A stretch of DNA of 64,000 nucleotides from Caulobacter sp. (GTDB taxonomy: Bacteria > Pseudomonadota > Alphaproteobacteria > Caulobacterales > Caulobacteraceae), in the NCBI GenBank assembly GCA_030683005.1, contig JAUXMY010000042.1:236957-300956 (forward strand), written 5' to 3'. The notes beneath the pieces were generated by a model. It saw nothing but the letters and a program-made list of their open reading frames with translations. It was not told the origin of the DNA and made no database searches. The position numbers were made by a program, and so were the translations under genes. Below, in pieces: positions 23,674 to 34,795 of this stretch. How positions within the stretch are numbered: position 1 is the first letter of the stretch; each line of letters starts with the position of its first letter.

Positions 23674-23764
23674 TCATCCCGGACGGCGCGGCCGATCCGG
23701 ACCCAGCCGATGCCGCACGTCGGTCTCTGGGTCCCGGCTCTCCGCTACGCTCCGGCCGGGATGA
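23674..23764. repeat. Palindromic intergenic repeat (GTCATCCCGG type)
   Basis: TCATCCCGG (23674-23682) is inverted at 23756-23764 (CCGGGATGA), and a second nested pair lies inside: CCGGACCCAG against CTGGGTCCCGG with one bulge. The element fills the gap between the convergent thioesterase and ABC-F genes and supplies the ABC-F stop region. A related element is at 46051-46155. Confidence 0.7.
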
Positions 23765-25355
23765 AAGTGTTTGAGAGCAGCACCGTCCGCTCGATCCCGA
23801 TGGCATCCAGGAAGTCGGCGTCGTGGCTGACGACAAGCAGCGCGCCGTCGTAGCCGGCCAGCGCCTGCTCGACCGCCTCGATCGACGGCAGGTCCAGATG
23901 GTTGGTCGGTTCGTCGAGGATCAGCAGCTGGGGCGGCTGATCGCCGGACAGCACGCAGGCCAGCGCCGCCCTCAGCCGCTCCCCGCCACTCAGGGAGCCG
24001 ACGGCCTGGTGCGCGGCGGTGTTGCGGAACAGGAACCGGGCCAGCGCCGCCTGGGCGTCATTCACCGTCGCCATCGGGTTGAGCCTGCGGAAACCTTCCA
24101 GAATCGTCTCGTCTTCGCGCAGGACGGCCGCCTGCTGGTCCAGCTGCACCGACCGCACAGGGCGGCTCACCCGCCCGGACGCGGGTTCAAGGGCGCCGGA
24201 CGCCAGGCGGATGAGTGTGGACTTGCCCGAGCCGTTCGGCCCCACGACGGCGACCCGCTCAGGACCGATCACCTGCAGGGAGACGCCGGAAAGCACGACA
24301 TCCGTCCCGTAGCCAAACCCGACATCATCGAAGGTCAGCACCGATCTGCCGGCCGGCAAACCAGTGGACGGCAGATCAAAGGCCAGCGCCCGGATCCGCT
24401 CGACCCGGGCGCTGGCCTCGGCGAGCTGTTCGGCAGAAAGGTCGCGCTGGCGACCCGCGAGACGGTCCTCCCGCCCCGCGCTCTCCTCGGCCCGGCGCTT
24501 CTGGGCGCCCATCAGGATCTTCGGCGCGCTGCCGCTGGCGGCATAGCGCTTTCCCGCCGCGTCGCGCCGGGCCTTCTTCTCCCGCGCGCGTTGAGCCTCC
24601 CGCTCGACGCGCGACGCCTCGCGCTCGGCGACGGACAGGTCGCGCTCGGCCGCTTCCCACTCCAGCGCCTTGCGCTCGGCGTAGAGGTCATAGCCGCCGC
24701 CATAGACGCTGACGCCCAGGCCGGAAATCACGACGATGCGGTCCATCTGGCGCAACAGGGCCCGGTCGTGGCTGACCACGACGGCGCCGCCCTTCCAGCG
24801 GCGCAGGAAGTCCCCCACCAGCGCGCGCGCCTCGACATCCAGGTTATTGGTTGGCTCATCCAGCAAGATCACGTCGGGCTCGGCCACGGTGAGGGCCGCG
24901 AGCGCCAACCGGGTCAACTGGCCGCCGCTCAGGGTGTTGGCGGAACGATCAAGCGCCAGGCCCGCCAGGCCGACCTCGGCCAGCGCCGCGTCCACGCGGG
25001 CCGGAAGGGTCCAGTCCGCCTCGGCCAGATCATCCTCATCGCCCTTCCCCGCCTCGATCCGCGCAAGCCGGGCCAGGGGCGCGGCGATGTCGAGCAAATC
25101 GGCGACCGTCGCGCCCGCGCCCGGCTGAAGGGTCTGGCGCAGCAGGCCAATGCGACCCGACCGGCCGATGGCGCCGCTCGCCGGACGCTGTTCGCCCGTG
25201 AGCAGATGCAGCAAGGTGGTCTTGCCGGCGCCGTTGCGGCCGACCAGCCCGGTGCGTTCACGCCCGATGGCCAGAGTCAGGTTGTCGAAGAGCGCGCGGC
25301 CGTCAGGCGTGGCGGCGGAGACGGCGTCCAGGGTGAAGTACGGCAGGGTCGACAT
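23745..25355 (-). CDS. ABC-F family ATPase
   Basis: A 536-residue soluble protein with two ABC ATPase domains and no membrane span, the ABC-F pattern of ribosome-associated translation factors and antibiotic-protection proteins. Domain 1: Walker A GLVGRNGAGKTT near 37-48, signature LSGGQ near 143, Walker B VILLDEPTNNLD near 163. A basic, helical linker (about 240-310, many EREA/ARE repeats) joins domain 2: GPNGSGKST near 377, LSGGE near 460, LLILDEPTNHLD near 482. The linker is short and does not allow a subclass (EttA, Uup, resistance type) to be assigned. The C-terminal residues are encoded by a palindromic repeat, so the original end may have been replaced. Confidence 0.92.
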   Translation of the reverse strand: MSTLPYFTLDAVSAATPDGRALFDNLTLAIGRERTGLVGRNGAGKTTLLHLLTGEQRPASGAIGRSGRIGLLRQTLQPGAGATVADLLDIAAPLARLARIEAGKGDEDDLAEADWTLPARVDAALAEVGLAGLALDRSANTLSGGQLTRLALAALTVAEPDVILLDEPTNNLDVEARALVGDFLRRWKGGAVVVSHDRALLRQMDRIVVISGLGVSVYGGGYDLYAERKALEWEAAERDLSVAEREASRVEREAQRAREKKARRDAAGKRYAASGSAPKILMGAQKRRAEESAGREDRLAGRQRDLSAEQLAEASARVERIRALAFDLPSTGLPAGRSVLTFDDVGFGYGTDVVLSGVSLQVIGPERVAVVGPNGSGKSTLIRLASGALEPASGRVSRPVRSVQLDQQAAVLREDETILEGFRRLNPMATVNDAQAALARFLFRNTAAHQAVGSLSGGERLRAALACVLSGDQPPQLLILDEPTNHLDLPSIEAVEQALAGYDGALLVVSHDADFLDAIGIERTVLLSNTFIPAGA

Positions 25356-25558
25356 GAAGGCTCACGAGCAGGTCAGCGGAAACGGCGAAGCGGTTCTGCG
25401 TCCTGTCGATCATGGGAGCCTCCATCGGTGACCGGGCCGGTCCCGGGACGGCCGATATAGCGCCTCATACGCAGCGACGGAAGCGCGCGGACTTGATCAG
25501 GCGCAATGGCGACCAGGCCGCAGCGGCCCTATCTACGCTCTGTGACCAAGGACCCAAC

Positions 25559-26050
25559 GTGACCAGCCTGCCCTTCCCCCATGCCGAGCCGCGCCTGTCG
25601 CGTGAGGACGCCGAGACGCGCCGGGCCGAGGCCTCGGCCCGCATCCGCGCCGCCACCGGCATCGACGAGGCGCTGATCTCGGACCTCGTCGAGGGCTTCT
25701 ACGAGAGGGTCCGCGCGGACCCGCTGCTCGGACCGGTCTTCGCCGAGCGGATCGAGGACTGGGGTCCCCATCTGGCGCGGATGAAGCAGTTCTGGTCGTC
25801 AGTCGCGCTGGCGACAGGCGTCTACAACGGCCGGCCGATGCCAAAGCACATGGGGCTGCCCGTGGACGCCGAGCACTTCGACCGCTGGCTGACGCTGTTC
25901 GAGGAGACCGCGCAGAAGCTCTGCACGCCGCTCGCCGCCCGCCATTTCGTAAGCCGCGCCCGCAACATCGCCGAAAGCCTCGAACTGGGCGTCGCCAACC
26001 ACAACGGCGTCCTGCTGGGCATCGGCGAGCGGTACCGACGCGAGGGTTGA
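25559..26050 (+). CDS. Group III truncated hemoglobin
   Basis: A 163-residue protein of the group III truncated globin family (trHbP), small haem proteins with a two-over-two helical fold. The helices read DLVEGFYERVRADPLLGPVF (near 40-60, with FYERVR of the B helix), DWGPHLARMKQFWSSVALAT, VYNGRPMPKHMGLPVDAEHF, and the F/G region HFDRWLTLFEETAQKLCTP, where the first His is the likely proximal haem ligand. GTG 25559 is the best start; there is no ATG in frame after 25412 that gives a reasonable N-terminus. Function is uncertain; roles in oxygen or nitric oxide chemistry are proposed for the family. It precedes the DUF1203 gene by 81 bases. Confidence 0.9.
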   Translation: MTSLPFPHAEPRLSREDAETRRAEASARIRAATGIDEALISDLVEGFYERVRADPLLGPVFAERIEDWGPHLARMKQFWSSVALATGVYNGRPMPKHMGLPVDAEHFDRWLTLFEETAQKLCTPLAARHFVSRARNIAESLELGVANHNGVLLGIGERYRREG

Positions 26051-26131
26051 CGGCGGGACAGCAAGTTCCGGGTCGCGGCAAACGCGCCGCCCGGCGAGGG
26101 TCCACGACCGAACCCTTGCTGGAGCCAACCC

Positions 26132-26599
26132 ATGTCCTTCGTCGTCACCGGCCTCGCGCCCGAGCCGTTCTCCCCGCTGTTCGGAGCCGATGACGCGGCC
26201 TTGGCCGCCGCCGGCGCGATCCGGTTCACGGCGGATGCGAAGCCCGGCTTCCCCTGTCGCATCACGCTTGAAGACGCCGAGCCGGGGGAGACCGTCCTGC
26301 TGCTCAATCACGAACACCACGCGGCCGAGACGCCCTACCGGTCGCGCCACGCCATCTACGTGCGGGAGGCAGCAACCGCGCCGGCGCGCTATCAGGACCA
26401 GTTGCCCCCCGCTCTCGCCGTCCGGCTGCTGGCCATCCGGGCCTTCGACGCCGACGGCATGATGATCGACGCCGACATCGTCGAGGGGCGGGAGGCCGTC
26501 CCGCTGATCGAACGCTTCCTGGCCGACCCGAAGGCGGCTTACCTGCACGCCCACAACGCCCGCCGCGGCTGTTTCGCCGCGCGCATCGAACGGGCCTAG
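26132..26599 (+). CDS. DUF1203 family protein
   Basis: A 155-residue protein recognisable as DUF1203: the family has a GFPCRITLEDAEPGE-type segment (here near 47-61), then a strand ending in VLLLNHEHH and a GPIFV-like segment seen here as RHAIYVREA. It ends HAHNARRGCFAARI. The biochemical role of the family is not known; the Cys and His residues in these conserved places hint at a metal or redox site. It may form an operon with the globin. Its TAG overlaps the stop codon of the convergent aidB through the shared CTAG at 26596-26599. Confidence 0.85.
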   Translation: MSFVVTGLAPEPFSPLFGADDAALAAAGAIRFTADAKPGFPCRITLEDAEPGETVLLLNHEHHAAETPYRSRHAIYVREAATAPARYQDQLPPALAVRLLAIRAFDADGMMIDADIVEGREAVPLIERFLADPKAAYLHAHNARRGCFAARIERA

Positions 26600-28248
26600 C
26601 CGGCCAGCGGTTTGATCTGGCGGCGCGCGATCGCCTCGATGTCCGCGCCTGCGGGAAGCGTTCCGAAGCAGCGCCCCCAGTCGCCATCGATCCGGCTGGC
26701 GACAAAAGCGTCGGCCACGGCGTCCGGACCGTGCCGCAGCAGCAGCGAGCCCTGCAGCAGAACGGCCATGTCCTCGACCAGCCGGCGCGCATCGCCCTCT
26801 CCGACCGGGCCGGCGAAGCGGTCCGCCAGCCGCTCGGCCGCAGCGTCGAACCGCCGGTCGCCTCCCCTGGCCAGGGCGATCTCGGCGACAAAGCTGTCCA
26901 TCGCCGCCGGCTCCTTGCGCAGGGTTCTCAGCACGTCGAGCGCGATGACGTTGCCGGAGCCTTCCCAGATGGCGTTCAGCGGGCTTTCGCGGAAATAGCG
27001 CGGCAGGGGCGTCTCCTCGACGTAGCCGACGCCGCCGTGGCACTCCATGCACTCGTAGACGAAGTTCGGGCAGCGCTTGGTCAGCCAGTACTTGCCCAGC
27101 GCCACGGCCAGGCGAGCGAAGGACCGATCGCCTTCCCCCTCGCCATCAAAGGCCCGGGCCACCCGCATGGTCAGGGCGGCGGCGGCCTCGTACTCCAGCG
27201 CCAGATCGGCGATCACCGCCCGCATGGCCGGCTGGTCGGCGAGGGTCTTCTGGAACACCCGCCGGCCAGCGACGTGGTTGACCGCCTCGGCCAGCGGCCG
27301 ACGCATGATGCCAAGCGTCCCGGCCATGGTGTCGAGCCGGGTGTGGTGGACCATATCGATGATCACCGAGACGCCGCGTCCCTCCTCGCCCAGCAGCCAG
27401 GCGACGGCGTCGTGGTACTCGATCTCGCTGGAGGCGTTGGACTTGTTGCCCAGCTTGTCCTTCAGCCGCATGACCTGGATCCCGTTGCGCGAGCCGTCCG
27501 GGGCGATGCGCGGAACCAGAAAGCAGCTGAGCCCCCCCTCGGCGTAGGCCAGGGTCAGGAAGCCGTCACTCATCGGCGCCGAGCAGAACCACTTGTGGCC
27601 GACCAGCCGGTAGAGCCGGTCGCCGAGCGGATGGGCGCGCGTGGTGTTGGCCCGCACGTCGCTGCCGCCCTGCTTCTCGGTCATCGCCATGCCGATGGTG
27701 ACGCCGCGCTTGCCGGCGATCGGCGCGAGCGGGCCGTCATAGGTCCCGCCGATCAGCTTCTCCAGCCAGGGGCCGGTGACGTCCGGTTGATGCCGCAGGG
27801 CCGGTACGGCGGCGTAGGTCATGCTGATCGGGCAGAGCACGCCGGCCTCGGCCTGGGTCATCAGGGCCAGCAGGCCGGCATGGGCCACGTGGCCGCCGGG
27901 CCGGTCTGCGGTCCAGGCGATATCGTGGATGCGGTGGTCCATCGCCACGCCCATGAGCTGGTGATAGCTCGGATGAAACCTCGCCTCGTCGATCCGCTGG
28001 CCATAGCGATCGAAGGAAACCAGTTCGGGTGGATGGCGATTGGCCAGATCGCCGAGCTCAAGCACGGCCTCGGAGCCGGCCACCGCACCAAGTTTCGACA
28101 GAGGTTCGCCGACCCAGTCGCCCCCCTCGCGGAGCGCCGCCTCGCGCATGGCCCTGTCGGTGTCGAAGAGGTTGTGGCCGATGAAGGCCGGCGGCTGGTT
28201 GAAGACCTCGTGGGTCTCAAGCTGGGTCGAGGGGGCATGGCGGGGCAT
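26596..28248 (-). CDS. aidB: AidB-like acyl-CoA dehydrogenase family protein
   Basis: A 550-residue protein that matches E. coli AidB along its whole length, not only the acyl-CoA dehydrogenase core. Conserved segments are THEVFNQPPAFIGHNLFDTD at the start, RFHPSYHQLMG near 98, PISMTYAAVPAL near 155, MAMTEKQGGSDVRANTTRAH near 205-224, RLVGHKWFCSAPMSDGFLTL near 235, LKDKLGNKSNASSEIEYHDA near 285 and PLNAIWEGSGNVIALDVLRT near 445. AidB is a flavoprotein of the Ada adaptive response to alkylation that binds DNA. ATG 28248 is used since it begins the AidB N-terminus. The gene is divergent from uvrA, with a LexA-type box and a palindrome between them. Confidence 0.93.
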   Translation of the reverse strand: MPRHAPSTQLETHEVFNQPPAFIGHNLFDTDRAMREAALREGGDWVGEPLSKLGAVAGSEAVLELGDLANRHPPELVSFDRYGQRIDEARFHPSYHQLMGVAMDHRIHDIAWTADRPGGHVAHAGLLALMTQAEAGVLCPISMTYAAVPALRHQPDVTGPWLEKLIGGTYDGPLAPIAGKRGVTIGMAMTEKQGGSDVRANTTRAHPLGDRLYRLVGHKWFCSAPMSDGFLTLAYAEGGLSCFLVPRIAPDGSRNGIQVMRLKDKLGNKSNASSEIEYHDAVAWLLGEEGRGVSVIIDMVHHTRLDTMAGTLGIMRRPLAEAVNHVAGRRVFQKTLADQPAMRAVIADLALEYEAAAALTMRVARAFDGEGEGDRSFARLAVALGKYWLTKRCPNFVYECMECHGGVGYVEETPLPRYFRESPLNAIWEGSGNVIALDVLRTLRKEPAAMDSFVAEIALARGGDRRFDAAAERLADRFAGPVGEGDARRLVEDMAVLLQGSLLLRHGPDAVADAFVASRIDGDWGRCFGTLPAGADIEAIARRQIKPLAG

Positions 28249-28341
28249 GGGAATCTCTGGTCTCTGGCGGGCGCCATCGGGCGGGCGAAGACAGCGGAGC
28301 GCCATGATGCGCGTCAAGCGAACGGCCGCAATCCTTGCCTT

Positions 28342-28360
28342 GCTGACAGTCGCTGTCAGC
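28342..28360. promoter_or_regulatory. Perfect palindrome upstream of aidB
   Basis: GCTGACAG-TCG-CTGTCAGC: 8-bp perfect arms around a 3-base centre, 94-112 bases before aidB and 23 bases from the LexA-type box. The form is that of an operator for a dimeric regulator; no regulator is identified. Confidence 0.45.
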
Positions 28361-28382
28361 AGGGCGGCGCGAAGATCGTCAG

Positions 28383-28397
28383 GTTCACACAATGTTC
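28383..28397 (+). promoter_or_regulatory. LexA (SOS) box of uvrA
   Basis: GTTCACACAATGTTC is an exact GTTC-N7-GTTC alphaproteobacterial LexA operator. It lies immediately upstream of a promoter-like TTGTGT (28398) and TAGATA (28423), and 86 bases before the uvrA ATG. uvrA is a known SOS gene in Caulobacter and many other bacteria. Confidence 0.85.
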
Positions 28398-28482
28398 TTG
28401 TGTTTTACGCGACCCTGCGCACTAGATATAGCCGTTGCGCCGCGCTTCCTTTTGCCGGCCTCGCGCGTTCCTCCCGGTGATC

Positions 28483-31374
<2,892 letters not shown>

Positions 31375-31393
31375 CGCCCGCCGCGCCCGGCGT

Positions 31394-32299
31394 CTAGCTG
31401 AAGACGTCCGCAGCCAGGGGCTGGGCGATCTCGCGATAGATCGTCGCCGCCGGCGCATACATGACCATCATCGCCAGGGCCGAGAGGAAGCCGCCGATCA
31501 CGCTGTAGACAATCATGACCGGCGTGAAGAACGACGCCAGCGTGCTCATGTCCGGCTGGAACAGGCTCGTCACGCCGGTCAGCCCGCCTCCGATCGCAAT
31601 GGCCACCACCGACATCAGCGCGAAGGCCAGCAGATAGGTCACGATCAGCAGAATAATGGCGAGGAGATAGGCCCCGAGGATCGGCCAGAAATTGCCCTTC
31701 GTCAGCGCCCAGCTTCCGAAGATGTTCACACGCCCGGTCGCGAAGGTTTGCGAAAGCGCCAGCGAGAGGCGGACCGACACGAGGAGGGCCAGGGCGACGC
31801 CCGCGACGCCGGCGACAATCCCGACGATGACGCCCGCGACTGCGCCGCCCGCGGCGCTCGCGACGCCTGCAAGCAAACCCGTCAACAGCATGGCGGCTAT
31901 GACCACGCCCACCCCGATCAGCCACTGCACGACCATGACGATGACCATTCGCCCTTCGTCGCCGCCCAGCCGGATAAAGGCATTGCGGCTGTCATCGGGG
32001 CGAAGGACCATCCGGTTCACGGCCGCCGTGGCGACGCCGTAGTACAGCAGCGTCAGCAGCAGGGCGACGACGTAGTACGGCGCCAGTGTCAGAAGCGACC
32101 GGGCGGCCGCCTCCTGGTCATTGGACTGGCTGGTGGCCTGCAAGTCCGTCAGGGCCTGTCCGACCGTCAGAATGGTTACAGTCGATGTGACCAGCGAGAC
32201 CGCCAGGAGAACGAGACCCCAGATCAGGAAGACGCGTGGCCTTGAGCGCGCGAGCGTGAAACCCGAAAACGCAGCGTCGGTCGCCGAGAATGTGGCCAT
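31394..32299 (-). CDS. Multi-pass membrane protein, paralog A of four
   Basis: A 301-residue hydrophobic protein with about six to seven membrane spans, strongest near residues 25-50, 75-95, 118-145, 150-175, 205-235 and 265-290. It belongs with the three genes at 33039-35719. Two shared blocks are AVNRMVLRPDDSRNAFIRLG followed by GDEGRMVIVM (about 93-122) and SVRLSLALSQTFATGRVNIF followed by GSWALTKGNFW (about 178-208). The family resembles the membrane domain fused to some glycerophosphodiester phosphodiesterases, but no catalytic residues are seen and I cannot name it. ATG 32299 places a short soluble leader (MATFSATDAAFSGFTLARSR) before span 1, as in the paralogs. Confidence 0.78.
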   Translation of the reverse strand: MATFSATDAAFSGFTLARSRPRVFLIWGLVLLAVSLVTSTVTILTVGQALTDLQATSQSNDQEAAARSLLTLAPYYVVALLLTLLYYGVATAAVNRMVLRPDDSRNAFIRLGGDEGRMVIVMVVQWLIGVGVVIAAMLLTGLLAGVASAAGGAVAGVIVGIVAGVAGVALALLVSVRLSLALSQTFATGRVNIFGSWALTKGNFWPILGAYLLAIILLIVTYLLAFALMSVVAIAIGGGLTGVTSLFQPDMSTLASFFTPVMIVYSVIGGFLSALAMMVMYAPAATIYREIAQPLAADVFS

Positions 32300-32415
32300 G
32301 CCTGACTTTCCCCAGAATGCTTTCCGATGGACGCCATCGCCCACCCTCGGTAGCAGTTTGCACAGAACGCCCAACCGGCGGCAATGGCGGCGCAGACCGC
32401 GCGGGGAGTATGATC

Positions 32416-33030
32416 ATGATCCTGTACGGTGAAGCCAATCCGGCTCCCAATCCGCGCCGGGTGCGCATCTTCATCGCCGAGAAGGGCATCGATCTGCCGG
32501 AAACGCGGGTCAATCTTCGCCAGCGCGAACACAAGGCCCCGGAACACCTCGCCCGCAACTCGCTGGGCCAGGTCCCGACCCTGGTGCTGGACGACGGCGA
32601 GGCGATCTCGGAGACCGTCTCGATCTGCCGCTACCTCGAGGCCCTGCACCCGGCCAATCCGCTGTTCGGAACCACGGCGCTGGAGCAGGCGAGGATCGAC
32701 ATGTGGATTCGCCGGGTCGAGTTCCAGCTGATGACGCCGGTCGGCATGTTCTGGCGTCACGCCCACCCGCTGACCGCGGCCCTGCTGACCCAGTTCAAGG
32801 ACTTCGGCGAGTCGAACCGCGACCTGTACGCCCGCGCCTGCAAATGGCTGGACCGGGACCTTGGCGACGGCCGCTCCCACCTTGCCGGCGAGGCGTTCAG
32901 CATGGCTGACATCGCCGCCCTGACGACCATCGACTTCGCGACCTTCACGGGGCTGGAGATGCCCGAAGATGTGGCCAACCTTCGCGCCTGGCACGCCCGG
33001 GTGTCCGCGCGGCCGAGCGCGGCGGCATAG
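32416..33030 (+). CDS. Glutathione S-transferase family protein
   Basis: A 204-residue soluble GST. N-terminal thioredoxin-like domain: MILYGEANPAPNPRRVRIF, VNLRQREHKAPEHLARNSLG, then QVPTLVLDDGEAISETVSIC near 52-71 with the glutathione-binding VP-T-L and ES/ET motifs. The C-terminal helical domain includes LAGEAFSMADIAALTTIDFA near 160-179, the conserved N-capping box. Two ATGs are in frame, 32410 and 32416; GGGGAG at 32403-32408 is only two bases before the first but eight before the second, so 32416 is chosen. It is inserted between two members of the membrane-protein family, on the opposite strand. The substrate is unknown. Confidence 0.92.
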   Translation: MILYGEANPAPNPRRVRIFIAEKGIDLPETRVNLRQREHKAPEHLARNSLGQVPTLVLDDGEAISETVSICRYLEALHPANPLFGTTALEQARIDMWIRRVEFQLMTPVGMFWRHAHPLTAALLTQFKDFGESNRDLYARACKWLDRDLGDGRSHLAGEAFSMADIAALTTIDFATFTGLEMPEDVANLRAWHARVSARPSAAA

Positions 33031-33038
33031 AGGGAGTC

Positions 33039-33911
33039 CTACGTCTCGCCGCGAATCTGCTGCAGCATGCGGGCCGGCGCTGCGCAGAACATAACCACCC
33101 AAAGGACGATCAGTAGCGTCAGGATCGCCTGTTGCAGGACGATCAGCCCGATGCCGGCCAGGGCCTCGCCCTGGGTGATCTGACCATCGCCTGGCTGGCT
33201 GAGTTCGCCGAGCAGCGAGAAGCCGCCGAGAAGGCGGGTCGAAATCAGGCTGAACACGAGCGCGAGCAGCAGCACGCCGCCGTAGAACAGGATGCTCAGC
33301 AACAGCGTCGCGACCAGCTGCCAGAACTGGCCCCGGGTCAGCAGCCAGGCGCGGCGGATGTCGAGCCGCTCGTCCGCCACAGCCACGGGACCGGCCAGCG
33401 TCAGGCGGACAAACAGCCAGCCGACCAGCGCCAGCCCGCCAAGCGTCGCCGGCACGCTGACCAGCCACTCCAGCGGGCCTGACAATGACAACGCAAACAT
33501 GCTCACGACGCCATACAGCCCGCTGGCCACCGAAAAGATCAACACGATGATCATGTAGAGGCCGAGCATGCGCCACTCGTCGGCCCCGAACTTGATGAAG
33601 GCGAAGCTGCGGTCATGCGGCCGGAGCACGGCGCGGAACACGGCTCCCGGCAGAACGGTGACCAGGACCAGCGCCATCGCCAGCACGACGAGGATCCAGG
33701 GCCCGAACCGGGTGAGCAGCTGCTCGATGTCACGCTCGCCGCCGCCGTGGGTCGCCGACTGCAATGTGCCCAGGTTCGGCAGCAGCAGGATCAGCACCAT
33801 TACGATCAGCGACAGGAAGTAGATGCCGGTCCAGGCCAGGATCAGCAGGGGCTTGTCGCGGACGATCCGGAAGCCCTCGAAGGCGGCGTCCAGCGGCTTG
33901 ACGGTCCCCAT
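33039..33911 (-). CDS. Multi-pass membrane protein, paralog B of four
   Basis: A 290-residue protein with about six or seven membrane spans. Shared family blocks: GAVFRAVLRPHDRSFAFIKF then GADEWRMLGLYMI (about 88-120) and FVRLTLAGPVAVADERLDIR followed by RAWLLTRGQFWQL (about 165-200). Its ATG overlaps the stop of paralog C by one base (TGATG), so B and C are co-translated. An in-frame upstream extension lies wholly inside paralog C and is not used. The function is unknown; the strict conservation of an E/D-R-M/L turn and an L-T-R/K-G turn at the cytoplasmic side of spans suggests a defined role rather than a passive channel. Confidence 0.78.
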   Translation of the reverse strand: MGTVKPLDAAFEGFRIVRDKPLLILAWTGIYFLSLIVMVLILLLPNLGTLQSATHGGGERDIEQLLTRFGPWILVVLAMALVLVTVLPGAVFRAVLRPHDRSFAFIKFGADEWRMLGLYMIIVLIFSVASGLYGVVSMFALSLSGPLEWLVSVPATLGGLALVGWLFVRLTLAGPVAVADERLDIRRAWLLTRGQFWQLVATLLLSILFYGGVLLLALVFSLISTRLLGGFSLLGELSQPGDGQITQGEALAGIGLIVLQQAILTLLIVLWVVMFCAAPARMLQQIRGET

Positions 33912-34711
33912 CAGGCGGCGCCCGCGGCGCTGAGCCGACGATAGATATGAGCCGTCGCCCCGACCAGGATGGGCTGGATGAAGAACACCCCGATCACCCC
34001 CACCGCCAGCGTGGCCAGAACACCCGTCGCCGGATCCCCCACCAGAGCGCCGAACTGCTGGGCCAGCACGAGCAGAAGGAAAACCGGCGCGCGCACCACC
34101 AGCCAGACCCCGGCCAGCCTGAGCGCCGAGCCGCGGGTCAGGGGCAGGCTGGAGAATACGTTCACCGCGCCCCGCGCGGCCGTCATCGGCGCGGCCATCG
34201 AGAATCGCGCCCAAATGAGCAGCATCGACGCCAGCATGACCACTAACCCGACGGTCAGCACAATCCGTCCCTGGCTTCCCAGCACGGCGTAGAGTTCGGG
34301 TACGGTCTGGACGGCCGGCGGCGGCGCACCGTCAGAGACCGCCAGAATCAGGACAAGCAGCAGGAACATCGCCACGATCATCATGACCAGGAAAACGACG
34401 CCGATCAGCAGGTTGACCAGGAAAAGCCTGCCCTCCAGCGCCCCCAGCTGGAACCCGAGCGGCCGGTTCACCGACGCACTTTCGGCGCCCATGTCGGCCA
34501 GCGCGATCCGATAGTAGACGGCATGGGCCATGATCAGGGCGAGAAATTCGCCGGCCGCGCCCATCATCACGAGGTTCGGCTGCCCGGTCGCCGCGAACGA
34601 CGAGGCCAGCGCCGCCACGGCGAGCGGGCCGACGGCCTTGCGCCAGTGGGCCCGCCAGAAAGCGAAACCCTCCGCCACAGCCTCCCTGATCGAGAAACGC
34701 GCCTGCGCCAT
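33911..34711 (-). CDS. Multi-pass membrane protein, paralog C of four
   Basis: A 266-residue membrane protein, the most divergent of the four. The first shared block is altered (ALADMGAESASVNRPLGFQL then GALEGRLFLVNLL), while the second is well kept: ARFSMAAPMTAARGAVNVFS then SLPLTRGSALRL (about 170-200). Spans are visible near 25-45, 50-70, 100-130, 150-172, 205-225 and 235-255. It begins MAQARFSIREAVAEGFAFWR, a soluble leader like that of the paralogs. It lies between paralogs B (overlapping by one base) and D (84 bases upstream), consistent with one minus-strand transcript from D to B. Confidence 0.75.
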   Translation of the reverse strand: MAQARFSIREAVAEGFAFWRAHWRKAVGPLAVAALASSFAATGQPNLVMMGAAGEFLALIMAHAVYYRIALADMGAESASVNRPLGFQLGALEGRLFLVNLLIGVVFLVMMIVAMFLLLVLILAVSDGAPPPAVQTVPELYAVLGSQGRIVLTVGLVVMLASMLLIWARFSMAAPMTAARGAVNVFSSLPLTRGSALRLAGVWLVVRAPVFLLLVLAQQFGALVGDPATGVLATLAVGVIGVFFIQPILVGATAHIYRRLSAAGAA

Positions 34712-34795
34712 CGGTCCTTTCGCGCGACCTCGCGCGCCTGCCCTTCCCTTTAACTTAAACCCTGCTTCGCCCTCGCTGGCGACAGGATTTGAACG

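Noticed and set aside
23823..25460. Plus-strand open frame of about 545 codons opposite the ABC-F gene
   Set aside because: Antisense shadow of a gene with clear Walker and signature motifs; no recognisable protein content.
26731..28425. Plus-strand open frame of about 560 codons opposite aidB
   Set aside because: Antisense shadow of a full-length AidB match.
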